Origin: Sinorhizobium fredii USDA 257
Lineage (GTDB): Bacteria; Pseudomonadota; Alphaproteobacteria; Rhizobiales; Rhizobiaceae
DNA length: 21,308 nt
NCBI RefSeq assembly: GCF_000265205.3
Contig: NT_187153.1
Span: 1-21,308 of the forward strand
Direction of reading: 5' to 3'
Numbering within the stretch: position 1 is the stretch's first letter; every line of letters starts with the position of its first letter. The notes under the pieces are model-generated. The model was not told where the DNA came from. It did no database searches and saw only the letters and a list, made by a program, of their open reading frames with translations. The translations under genes and the position numbers were made by a program. Below are positions 7,096-14,120 of this stretch, piece after piece.

Positions 7096-8102
7096 CCACT
7101 TCGAATTTCGCCGCCATGGACGACCGGCTCGACCGGCTGGTCAATCTCGACCTGGGCGGCCGCGGCGTCGAGCATCTTTCTGCGGCTACCCGTCTATTGC
7201 TTGGAGCATCGCCGGTGGGAGCAGCGGCCGATAAACTTGCCGCGCTGAACCACGAGGATGTCGTACTGGTCACAACGGGTTCGGTTTCGCGCGCCTGGAT
7301 CTCCCCAGAGATCGGCGAGAATGACGGTCCGGCTGGTCTGGCGGCGGTGGTGCGCGCAATCAGCCTTTCCCGCAAGGCGCTGTGTGTCGTTCTCGCGGAG
7401 GCGACCTTGATCGAGCCAATCGGCAAGCTCATGACGACGGCGGGCCTGACCGTCGTTCCAGTCGAACAGGCTAAGATTGCCGCCCGCGACAAGAGCCTCG
7501 CCGTCGTATCGCTTCTGCCATTTACGACCAAGGATGAGGACGCCCCCGCCGAAGCTTGCCGCATTCTGGACGAATTAAACCCCGTCCTGCTGTTTTCGAC
7601 CGAACGCGTCGGTCGCAATGCCGACGGCATCTATTGCAGCATGCGTGGTGTGGACTACGGCATGGACCGCGCGCGCATCGATTATGTGTTCGATGAAGCC
7701 AACAAGCGCGGCGTTTTGACCGTGGCAGTCGGCGACGGCGGCAATGAAATCGGAATGGGTGCGATCAAGGAAGCAGTTCATAAGCACGTCCGTTTTGGTG
7801 ACGCGCGACCGGAAGGTGGCGCCGGGATCGGCGCCATGACCGGCTCCGATATTCTCGTCACGGCGGCGGTCTCAAATTGGGGTTGCTACGCTATCGTCGG
7901 CGCGCTCGCCGCTCGGTTGAAGGACATCCGGCTCCTTCACAAGCCAGAAATGGAAGCCACTCTTCTCAAGCGTGGTGTCGATATCGGCCTGATCAACTCT
8001 GTCGACGGACTGATCGACGCAAATGTCGATGGTATACCACTTTCCACCCATCTTGCGATTTCCGAGATTATCGAGGGGATCGTTCGACCCGCGCTGCGCT
8101 GA
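7092..8102 (+). CDS. D-glutamate cyclase-like protein (DUF4392/DGLUCY C-terminal domain), copy 2
   Basis: This second DUF4392 protein has 336 residues. It shows GENDGPAG (75-82), the E-R-V-G-R-N-A-D-G-I-Y block (171-181), GDGGNEIGMG (214-223) and a shared SNWGCYAIVGALA region matching SNWGAYAVSGALA in copy 1. Copy 1 has D-G-P-N where this protein has V-G-R-N, and the two differ around the tyrosine/histidine that follows. They are therefore old paralogues rather than a recent duplication and may form a heteromer or use different substrates. The start overlaps the PLP-enzyme stop (ATGA), and the binding-protein gene follows after 36 bp. Function is inferred only from the animal D-glutamate cyclase domain. 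Confidence 0.82.
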   Translation: MTTSNFAAMDDRLDRLVNLDLGGRGVEHLSAATRLLLGASPVGAAADKLAALNHEDVVLVTTGSVSRAWISPEIGENDGPAGLAAVVRAISLSRKALCVVLAEATLIEPIGKLMTTAGLTVVPVEQAKIAARDKSLAVVSLLPFTTKDEDAPAEACRILDELNPVLLFSTERVGRNADGIYCSMRGVDYGMDRARIDYVFDEANKRGVLTVAVGDGGNEIGMGAIKEAVHKHVRFGDARPEGGAGIGAMTGSDILVTAAVSNWGCYAIVGALAARLKDIRLLHKPEMEATLLKRGVDIGLINSVDGLIDANVDGIPLSTHLAISEIIEGIVRPALR

Positions 8103-8138
8103 TTGTGCAGGCGCAATACAACCACAAGGGGAATGAAA

Positions 8139-8987
8139 ATGAAAAATGGATTTCTTTCTAAGCTGCGTTCGGTCTTCGCCGGCGCGTTGGCAACCATGGT
8201 CGTTGCGGGAGCAGCCCATGCCCAAGAAACATCGCGGCTTGATGAGCTTCTGTCTCGCGGAAAACTGATCGTTGGCGTGTCGAGCGAATCTCCGCCGTTC
8301 GGATTTGTCGATGAGAAGGGCGAACTGGTCGGCTTCGATATCGACATAGCCAAGCTGATTGCTAAGGCGACATTCGGCGACGAAACCAAGGTCGAGTTTG
8401 TACGTCAGAGTGCAGCCCAACGCTGGCCGAATGCTCAGAACGGCACAATCGACTTCGGCGCGCAGACTACGAGCATTTATGCTGATCGCGCTCAGAAGGT
8501 CGCTTTCACCCGTAGTTACATCGACGGTGGTGTCGTGATGATCGTTCGCAAGGACGCGCCGTTTCAGAAGCTCGCCGACTTCAACAAGTCGGACGTCACG
8601 ATTGCCAATCTGACGACGCCGACCCAGGAGGAACGCGCCAAACGCCTCTTCCCGAGCGCACAGATCGCCACCTTCGACGGCATTGCGGCCCAATTCAATG
8701 CCGTGAAGCTTGGTCGTGCGCAAGGGGCACAGTTGGATGGCCCGGTCGCCGCCTGGTATGTCAAACAGAACCCCGACATGCGCGTCATCGAGGAGCGACT
8801 GACAGATGTCGTAAATACTGGCATCTTCATGAAACCCGGCGACTTCCGCCTGTGGCAGTATCTAGATCTCACGGTCAGCGAAATGACCGGTGGATACCTC
8901 TTTGCCGACTACAGCAAGATTTATGAAAAGTGGTTCGGTACGAAGCCCTTGAACGTCAAATGGTATCTCAATCAGCCACAGAAGTAG
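8139..8987 (+). CDS. Amino acid ABC transporter substrate-binding protein
   Basis: This is a periplasmic family-3 (HisJ/GlnH-type) solute-binding protein of 282 residues. A Sec signal peptide is evident: MKNGFLSKLR, a hydrophobic core (about 11-24) and a cleavage-type AHA before Q29. The mature protein begins with the family pattern LDELLSRGKLIVGVSSESPPFGFVDEKGELVGFDIDIAKLIA. The ATG at 8139 is preferred over ATG 8133 because AAGGGGA (8126-8132) then sits six bases upstream. It feeds the two permeases and ATPase encoded next. The ligand is presumably a polar amino acid or derivative acted on by the upstream enzymes; the pocket residues do not let me name it. Confidence 0.93.
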   Translation: MKNGFLSKLRSVFAGALATMVVAGAAHAQETSRLDELLSRGKLIVGVSSESPPFGFVDEKGELVGFDIDIAKLIAKATFGDETKVEFVRQSAAQRWPNAQNGTIDFGAQTTSIYADRAQKVAFTRSYIDGGVVMIVRKDAPFQKLADFNKSDVTIANLTTPTQEERAKRLFPSAQIATFDGIAAQFNAVKLGRAQGAQLDGPVAAWYVKQNPDMRVIEERLTDVVNTGIFMKPGDFRLWQYLDLTVSEMTGGYLFADYSKIYEKWFGTKPLNVKWYLNQPQK

Positions 8988-9023
8988 TCGGTCTTTGGGT
9001 TCAAAATAACAAGGGGAACACCA

Positions 9024-9683
9024 TTGGACGCGTTCGTAATTTTCTTCACCAGATATCTTCCGGCGTTTGCCGACGGGTTCCTGATTACTGCGGGGGTAGC
9101 GGCTCTCGCCGCCCCTGCGGCACTGATTTGGGCCATTGTATTGATTATACCCCGGCTCGCCCAATGGACATGGGCCAGCAGATTGGTTGATGCCTATGTC
9201 GAGGTTATGCGCAATTCGCCGCTTCTGGTGCAAATGTACCTGCTTTATTTCGGGCTGCCTCTTCTCGGCCTCTTCTGGAGCAGCATCGTCTGCGGTGTAA
9301 TCGCAATCGCCTCGCAGCACGGCGCATTTCTTTCCGAGATCCTGCGTTCCGGAATTCAATCCCTAAGCCAGAGGCAATGGGAAGCCGGTAGCGCGATTGG
9401 CATGCGCAGATTCGCGGTCATCCGTCTCGTCATTCTGCCGCAGGCGTTTATCAAGGTGCTGCCGGCGCTCGGTAACCAACTCATCGTCCTCGTCAAAGAC
9501 ACCTCACTTGTATCGGCCATCGGCGTCATGGATCTGACCTTGACCGGTAAGATGACGATCGAACGATCGGGCGCGTCCTTTGAAGCCTTCATTGCAGTCG
9601 CGTTCTTCTACCTCATTCTCACAAGCACGCTCGGCCTGGTCCTTCGTATCATCGAAGTGCGTGCGGCCCGGAGGTATGGCTGA
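9024..9683 (+). CDS. Amino acid ABC transporter permease (HisQ/HisM type), first subunit
   Basis: The product is a 219-residue inner-membrane permease with hydrophobic segments near residues 20-42, 66-100 and 190-212. It carries the cytoplasmic EAA loop EAGSAIGMRRFAVIRLVILPQ (about 120-140) that contacts the ATPase. RNSPLLVQMYLLYFGLP (63-79) is the usual polar amino acid permease signature. The start is a TTG at 9024 with AAGGGGA seven to thirteen bases upstream, the same ribosome site seen before the binding protein. Its stop codon shares one base with the next permease start (TGATG). It forms the channel with that second permease. Confidence 0.92.
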   Translation: MDAFVIFFTRYLPAFADGFLITAGVAALAAPAALIWAIVLIIPRLAQWTWASRLVDAYVEVMRNSPLLVQMYLLYFGLPLLGLFWSSIVCGVIAIASQHGAFLSEILRSGIQSLSQRQWEAGSAIGMRRFAVIRLVILPQAFIKVLPALGNQLIVLVKDTSLVSAIGVMDLTLTGKMTIERSGASFEAFIAVAFFYLILTSTLGLVLRIIEVRAARRYG

Positions 9684-10330
9684 TGTTTCCTGTCCTTCAA
9701 TCGAATTTGCCTTACCTGCTACAAGGCGCGGTATACACCGTCATACTGTCAGCAATCGTCGTCTCCTGCGGCACGGCGCTTGGCGTCGGGATTGGTGTCC
9801 TGGCATCTGTTGGCGGAGCAATCCTCCGTTCCATCATCACTGCCTACATTTTCCTGTTCCGTGGCGTGCCGGTTCTGGTGATCATGTTTCTCGGTTTCTA
9901 CAGCTTTCCCGCTTTGGGTTTGCGGCTGGATGCATATACGGCGGTCGCCATTTCCATGATCGTTTATGTGGGTGCTTTTGTTGCCGAAGCGACGCGCGGG
10001 GCGATTGCCGGCGTGCCGACGGGACAGACAGAGGCTGCCAAAAGCCTTGGAATGCGCAAAGGCAAAATGATGCGGGAGATTGTCCTTCCGCAGGCAATGC
10101 GCCTGGTTATCGCGCCAGTCCTCAATATCTCACTTATGGCAATCAAGCAGACATCCTATGCATCCATTGTAGGAGCGTGGGAGCTGTCCTTCGCTGCCCG
10201 CGAAGTGGTGGAGCGCACTCTTGCTGCATTCCAGATCTTTCTCGGCGTTATGCTCATCTATTTCATCATCTGCTACCCGCTTTCGCTCGCTGCACGCGCG
10301 CTCGACAAACGTTTGGCCTTTGACAGTTAA
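9683..10330 (+). CDS. Amino acid ABC transporter permease (HisQ/HisM type), second subunit
   Basis: The product is a 215-residue inner-membrane permease of the same family. [18 protein letters not shown] (59-76) matches the R-G-T/V-P signature of polar amino acid permeases, and the EAA loop [21 protein letters not shown] spans about 117-137. Hydrophobic segments fall near 15-40, 50-75, 85-105 and in the C-terminal third. It is coupled to the first permease by a TGATG junction and lies 10 bp before the ATPase gene, so the transporter probably assembles as binding protein, permease heterodimer and ATPase dimer. Confidence 0.92.
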   Translation: MFPVLQSNLPYLLQGAVYTVILSAIVVSCGTALGVGIGVLASVGGAILRSIITAYIFLFRGVPVLVIMFLGFYSFPALGLRLDAYTAVAISMIVYVGAFVAEATRGAIAGVPTGQTEAAKSLGMRKGKMMREIVLPQAMRLVIAPVLNISLMAIKQTSYASIVGAWELSFAAREVVERTLAAFQIFLGVMLIYFIICYPLSLAARALDKRLAFDS

Positions 10331-10340
10331 GGAGACCAAC

Positions 10341-11144
10341 ATGAACCAAGCTGCTGCCCCGATTTCTCAGAGCGACGATATTGTTGCTATCAGAGGTCTC
10401 CGCAAATCCTACTCGACACTCGAAGTCCTGAAGGGCATCGACATATCCGTCAAGCGCGGTGAAGTCGTCGTCATCCTTGGGCCGAGCGGGTCGGGAAAAT
10501 CCACAATGTTGCGTTGTGTGAATTTCCTTGAGAACTTCGACCAGGGGACCATTACCGTTGAGGGCCGCCCGGTCGGCTACAAGATGGTGAACGGCACGCG
10601 CAGGCCGGTAAGCGAAGTTGACAACGCCAGCCTTCGCCAACACGTCGGCATGGTGTTCCAGAGCTACAATCTTTTCCCCCATCGTACCGTTCTTCAGAAC
10701 GTAATGATGGGTCCGGTCAAGGTGAAGGGCATGGACAACAGCAAGGCGCGTGACATCGCCATGAAGCTCCTTGCCAAGGTCGGAATGGAACACAAGGCCG
10801 ACGCCTATCCAGGGCGACTTTCGGGTGGTCAACAGCAGCGCGTAGCTATCGCCCGGGCGCTTGCGATGGAACCATCCGTCATGCTCTTCGACGAGGTCAC
10901 GTCGGCGCTCGATCCCGAACTCGTCGGGGAAGTACTCAAAGTCATGCGCGAGTTGGCCGAAGAAGGCATGACAATGATTGTTGTTACCCACGAAATGGGA
11001 TTTGCGAGGGGGGTCGCCGATCGGGTTGTCTTTATGGATGGTGGCGTTGTGGTCGAGCAAGGTCCGCCAGAAGAGATCATGACCAATCCCCAAACGGATC
11101 GGTTCCGTGGTTTTCTGTCACGTCACCTCTCTCATGAAGGGTGA
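10341..11144 (+). CDS. Amino acid ABC transporter ATP-binding protein (HisP/GlnQ type)
   Basis: This 267-residue cytoplasmic ATPase energises the importer. It has Walker [10 protein letters not shown] (47-55), Q-loop Q107 in [10 protein letters not shown], signature LSGGQQQR (160-167), Walker B with catalytic glutamate in [11 protein letters not shown] (181-191) and the switch histidine H217 in VTHEMG. These features place it with HisP/GlnQ-type ATPases. The start at ATG 10341 has AAGGAG six bases upstream; the same frame is open from 10221 but that extension overlaps the permease and has no family similarity. It is the last gene of the operon, followed by a terminator-like hairpin beginning 37 bp downstream. 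Confidence 0.95.
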   Translation: MNQAAAPISQSDDIVAIRGLRKSYSTLEVLKGIDISVKRGEVVVILGPSGSGKSTMLRCVNFLENFDQGTITVEGRPVGYKMVNGTRRPVSEVDNASLRQHVGMVFQSYNLFPHRTVLQNVMMGPVKVKGMDNSKARDIAMKLLAKVGMEHKADAYPGRLSGGQQQRVAIARALAMEPSVMLFDEVTSALDPELVGEVLKVMRELAEEGMTMIVVTHEMGFARGVADRVVFMDGGVVVEQGPPEEIMTNPQTDRFRGFLSRHLSHEG

Positions 11145-11181
11145 ATGCTTGTCTCCACGATCGACACCCAGCAGAATCATC

Positions 11182-11229
11182 GCCTCTTGCATCTGGGACA
11201 TGCTTCGGAAAAGTGGAGAGGCATTTTTT
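11182..11229 (+). terminator. Probable intrinsic terminator of the catabolic operon
   Basis: GCCTCT (11182-11187) pairs with AGAGGC (11217-11222), extendable by one G-U pair, and TTTTTT follows at 11224-11229. A smaller GCAT/ATGC hairpin can form inside the loop. It lies just downstream of the ATPase stop at 11144. The stem is short, so efficiency is uncertain. Confidence 0.45.
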
Positions 11230-11330
11230 GATCATGCGGCCAGTCTCTCGAACTGTGCGGGCCAAGCACTTAAGCTTGGCCGTCCACGGCCGGGGCAGCG
11301 CTAGAAGTTCCATAAATTTGATTACGCGAT

Positions 11331-11347
11331 ATGTTATAACATAACAT
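11331..11347. promoter_or_regulatory. Operator-like palindrome (Zur-box-like)
   Basis: The sequence reads ATGTTAT-AAC-ATAACAT, a perfect inverted repeat with 7-bp arms. A second perfect 12-bp palindrome (11331-11342) shares its left arm. The AT-rich pattern stands out from GC-rich surroundings. It resembles alphaproteobacterial zinc-uptake-regulator (Zur) boxes from memory, although other dimeric repressors could use it. A weak TTGATT (11318-11323) and TAACAT (11342-11347), 18 bp apart, could be a promoter covered by the site. No zinc transport gene is visible nearby. Confidence 0.45.
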
Positions 11348-11353
11348 GCGAAT

Positions 11354-11437
11354 GTTGAAGACGAGATATCGAACTCCCAGCCTCCTCCCGGGGCAACTCG
11401 GCTGCCGTCGCACAGGTCTCGACGGCAGCCACTTTTC
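11354..11437 (+). ncRNA. Candidate small regulatory RNA with anti-Shine-Dalgarno loop
   Basis: A transcript from the putative promoter at 11318-11347 would be about 84 nt long and end at the hairpin and TTTT at 11400-11436. It contains CCTCCTCCC (11381-11389), a perfect anti-Shine-Dalgarno string, which can be held in the loop of a small stem (TCCC 11375-11378 with GGGG 11390-11393, including one G-U pair). Such loops are known from rhizobial alpha-r14/NfeR1-type sRNAs and Rhodobacter cuckoo RNAs. Membership in either family is inferred from the motif and architecture only. No ORF explains the segment. The 5' end is an estimate. Confidence 0.45.
11400..11436 (+). terminator. Strong hairpin with short T-run
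   Basis: GGCTGCCGTCG (11400-11410) and CGACGGCAGCC (11420-11430) form a perfect 11-bp GC-rich stem with a 9-base loop, followed by AC and TTTT (11433-11436). It fits a Rho-independent terminator on the plus strand, probably for the candidate sRNA. The T-run is short. On the minus strand no T-run follows. Confidence 0.6.
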
Positions 11438-11536
11438 TCGGAGGCATCGCAGTCTTGGCTTCTACCGAGATTTCAATGCTGCCGTCCGGTACCAAACCTG
11501 CCGCCGACCGCGGCGCAACTGAGCGCGATTTTTGTC

Positions 11537-11737
11537 ATGAAGGAATGGACACTCTCGCCACTTGAAAAGACCTGCCTTCGATGGATTTCTCGAGGTAGGA
11601 CCGTCGCCGAAATCGCTTCGCTGGAGGGCAAGAGCGTCGCCGATATCGAGGGTTATCTCCAGCGCGCGCTTGCCGCGCTGGAGGTAAGATCAACGGAAGA
11701 AGCTATCGCGAAGGCCAATCTCTCAGAGCCCGAGTGA
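11537..11737 (+). CDS. Small LuxR/GerE-type helix-turn-helix protein
   Basis: This 66-residue protein consists almost entirely of a LuxR-type HTH: LSPLEKTCLRWISRGRTVAEIASLEGKSVADIEGYLQRALAALEVRSTEEAIAKA. The pattern L-S/T-x-x-E...L.W...G.T..EIA...G.S...V/I.x.L..A...L....R.EA is intact, so it should bind DNA as a dimer. There is no sensor or receiver domain. Stand-alone LuxR HTHs can act as co-regulators or be remnants of larger proteins, but no upstream domain is visible in any frame. The ribosome site is poor. An AraC-family regulator starts 79 bp downstream in the same orientation and may be co-transcribed. Target genes are unknown. Confidence 0.75.
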   Translation: MKEWTLSPLEKTCLRWISRGRTVAEIASLEGKSVADIEGYLQRALAALEVRSTEEAIAKANLSEPE

Positions 11738-11815
11738 CCGGCTCCGCTGGCGGGACTGGGAACGAAGAATGCGACGCGCTCGTTGCGCTGCGTTTGGCAA
11801 GTTTTGGAGGGTTCG

Positions 11816-12781
11816 TTGCCGTATCGTGCGCTCTCAAAATATGAAGTTGAACGGGCTGACGCCGGTGCGATGCCGGCGCACGACGCGAGCGCGTTGCTTT
11901 CGACGAGCGTTGAACCGCTCCGCCACGGGAGCGCTGGCCAAGATCGACACTACATCGTCGGCCGTTTCAGCGCTTGGGAGGGGAAGTGCCGTTCAGCCCT
12001 GAAACTTGGCTTCGATGACGCGCCCGACGCATTCGTTCTTTACCTGCCGTCCACCAACGCGCCGGAGATACGTGCCGGGACACAAAGCTTCCCGACGACG
12101 AGAGCAACAGGTTTTCTGGAGGATCTCGCGTACTTCGACGAGCTAACCCCTCATGAACATTCCAACCATATCGGCCTTTCCTTCGAAAAGGCGGCGATGG
12201 TGCAGCAGGTGAGTGAACTGCTGGATGGTCCTGTCACGACGGATCTCGAATTCGATCGTATTGTCGATCTGACTTCCGAGAAAGGATTGCGGTTGGCGGC
12301 GCTCGGCCATCTTGTTTGGAGTTGCCTCAATCTTTCCGAAGCAGATCGACTATCACCGGCCGCTATCGAGCGGCTATTTCAGGCGACGATGATCGCACTT
12401 CTGGAGGTCGCTCCCAACAGCTACATGCCGCGGCTCGAACAGTCGCTCTCGCCGGCTGTCTCGTGGCAGGTGAAAAGAACGATCGAGTACATGCACTCGA
12501 ACCTGGCGCAATCCATGACGGCTGCTCTGATCGCAGCCGAGACGGGTACAAGCGTCAGGGCATTGCAGGCGGCCTTCCAGCGTTTCAAAGGCACCACGCC
12601 TTTAGGCTATCTTAGAACGATCCGCCTTGAAGCTGCCCGCAGAGCTCTCCTAGGCGATGACGGCTCACGATTGATTTCCGATGCGGCGCGCAATGAAGGG
12701 TTCACCCATATGGGGCGGTTCGCCGCCGCCTATTATCAAGCTTTCGGCGAAACGCCTTCGGATACGCTCCGAATGCGCTGA
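11816..12781 (+). CDS. AraC-family transcriptional regulator
   Basis: This regulator has about 321 residues and a C-terminal double-HTH AraC domain (about 217-320). The second HTH carries the family signature ISDAARNEGFTHMGRFAAAYYQAFGETPSDTLR, and the first includes MTAALIAAETGTSVRALQAAFQRFKGTTPLGYL. The N-terminal 200 residues probably form a sensory or dimerisation domain of the AraC_binding_2 kind, without a clear ligand signature. I choose the TTG at 11816 because GGAGG (11806-11810) lies five bases upstream; an in-frame TTG at 11783 lacks such a site. No linked metabolic genes lie downstream, so the target is unknown; it may act on the LuxR-type neighbour or on distant genes. Confidence 0.88.
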   Translation: MPYRALSKYEVERADAGAMPAHDASALLSTSVEPLRHGSAGQDRHYIVGRFSAWEGKCRSALKLGFDDAPDAFVLYLPSTNAPEIRAGTQSFPTTRATGFLEDLAYFDELTPHEHSNHIGLSFEKAAMVQQVSELLDGPVTTDLEFDRIVDLTSEKGLRLAALGHLVWSCLNLSEADRLSPAAIERLFQATMIALLEVAPNSYMPRLEQSLSPAVSWQVKRTIEYMHSNLAQSMTAALIAAETGTSVRALQAAFQRFKGTTPLGYLRTIRLEAARRALLGDDGSRLISDAARNEGFTHMGRFAAAYYQAFGETPSDTLRMR

Positions 12782-13067
12782 GTGTCCGGTCGGTGGGTAG
12801 GGTGAAGGTGGACACGATTGTTGTGGCGCGGGAAACTGCCGCAGACCAATAGGCGTGCGTGATCCTTTATCTCCTTCGGAAGCAGCCCAATCCCGCTCTT
12901 TTGTGATGGCGTCCTGGCCCGGCGCCGGATCTTCCACGATCAACCCGTAAAGGGTCCGCTAGCAAGCTGCGGCCGCTTCGGCTTCGCCTCGCGGTGATCG
13001 CGCCCGCCGTCGGGCCTTTTGAGGAGCCATCGAGCGGGATTGGCCCGCTCCCGAAGGAGCCTCTCAC
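12782..13067. other. Noncoding gap with structured leader before the plasmid-type gene block
   Basis: No coding frame here looks real. Two hairpins are visible toward the right end: GCCCG (13002-13006) with CGGGC (13011-13015) followed by CTTTT, a small terminator-like element, and GAGCGGG (13032-13038) with CCCGCTC (13044-13050), which ends just before the AAGGAG ribosome site of the next ORF. The second could influence access to that ribosome site. Confidence 0.4.
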
Positions 13068-13244
13068 ATGTCGCACGATCTTTCCCTCGCTCAATCCCAC
13101 GCCTTCCAGCTCTCCCGCGACCTGATGGTCCCGGTCACCCTCTTCTCGGTCGGCGGCGAGTACGGCGTGCTTCCTTCCGACGAGATCGACGCCGATGACG
13201 ATCTTGAGATCGTCCATGAGTTCTTCCCATGGCCGGCTCATTGA
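13068..13244 (+). CDS. Small hypothetical protein (58 residues)
   Basis: ATG 13068 has AAGGAG (13053-13058) nine bases upstream and opens a 58-residue frame ending at TGA 13242-13244. The product is acidic in its C-terminal half (DEIDADDDLEIVHEF) and starts MSHDLSLAQSHAFQLSRD. I do not recognise a domain. Support for it being real comes from the good ribosome site, codon usage with strong third-position GC, and its place directly upstream of the DUF3991/toprim gene, where small ORFs are common in rhizobial plasmids. Its stop codon sits inside a 21-bp palindrome. Confidence 0.6.
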   Translation: MSHDLSLAQSHAFQLSRDLMVPVTLFSVGGEYGVLPSDEIDADDDLEIVHEFFPWPAH

Positions 13245-13282
13245 GCCGGCCTGTGCCTCCGGCGTGCCGCTTGCGAGCGGCA
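13231..13282 (+). other. Two adjacent hairpins between the 58-residue ORF and the toprim gene
   Basis: GGCCGGCTCA (13231-13240) and TGAGCCGGCC (13242-13251) are perfect inverted arms around one T, with the ORF's stop codon in the right arm. A second perfect hairpin, TGCCGCT (13265-13271) and AGCGGCA (13276-13282), has a 4-base loop. Neither is followed by a T-run, so they are more likely RNA-stabilising or Rho-related structures than intrinsic terminators. Confidence 0.45.
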
Positions 13283-14104
13283 GGCCGCAAGGGAGGCTGC
13301 GCCGCGGCCGGGTCTTGCATGATCCGACAATTGCCAGCCGTGCCCTTGCCGCCTTTGCTCTTCGCGGCTGGTGGAAGTGCGCCCGCGAAGCGACGGGCAA
13401 GCAAGGCAAAGAGGAAGAGGCATGAACAGGAAGGAAATAGAGGCGCTGCGCGAACGGGTAGGCTGTGCGGCTGTTCTTGAGCATGCGGGCTTCGCCATCG
13501 ATGCGAAGGAGAGTACCCGGCGGGCGGTGAAGTTTCGGCGTGGCGCTGAAATCATCATCGTGGTTCATGAGGGGCGCGGATGGTTCGATCCGCTCAGCGA
13601 TGCGAAAGGGGATGTGTTCGGACTTGTCGAACATCTCGATCATGTCGGATTTCTCGAAGGCGCCGGGAGGGTCGCCGACCTCGTCGGTTTCACGATCGAC
13701 GAGCCGGAATGGCAGGCGCCCAGGCCCGATCAAAACCACGACCTTTCTCTGCCCGAGCGTTGGCAGGGACGCCGCTATCCGTGGCCCGGCTCGTCGACGT
13801 GGGCTTATCTCTCCGGCGAGCGTTTCCTGCCAGCCAACGTGCTCCGCGCGACAATCCGGCAAGACCGCCTCCGGGAGGGTCCCTATGGCAGCATGTGGGC
13901 AGCGCATACGGACAATGCGGGCGCTGTGACCGGCTGGGAGGCGCGAGGGCCTGAGTATCGGGGCTTTGCCTCCGGAGGAACGAAGGGTCTCTTCCGTCTG
14001 GGGCCGGACACAGCGTTGCGCCTGGCCGTCACTGAAGCTGCTATCGATGCCATGAGCCTTGCCGCCATCGAGGGGCTGCGTGATGGAACCGTATATCTCA
14101 GTAA

Positions 14105-14116
14105 TACCAACGAGCG
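14105..14116 (+). repeat. IS630 left terminal inverted repeat
   Basis: TACCAACGAGCG is a perfect 12-base match to the inverted right end at 15252-15263. It may extend by one base, since the flanking A (14104) and T (15264) also complement. Confidence 0.9.
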
Positions 14117-14120
14117 GTGA

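Noticed and set aside
10221..10340. Upstream extension of the ATPase gene
   Set aside because: It overlaps the permease in another frame and lacks similarity; ATG 10341 has a strong ribosome site.
12867..13907. Minus-strand open frame (346 codons) across the small ORF and toprim start
   Set aside because: It lies opposite a recognisable DUF3991/toprim gene and shows no family pattern.
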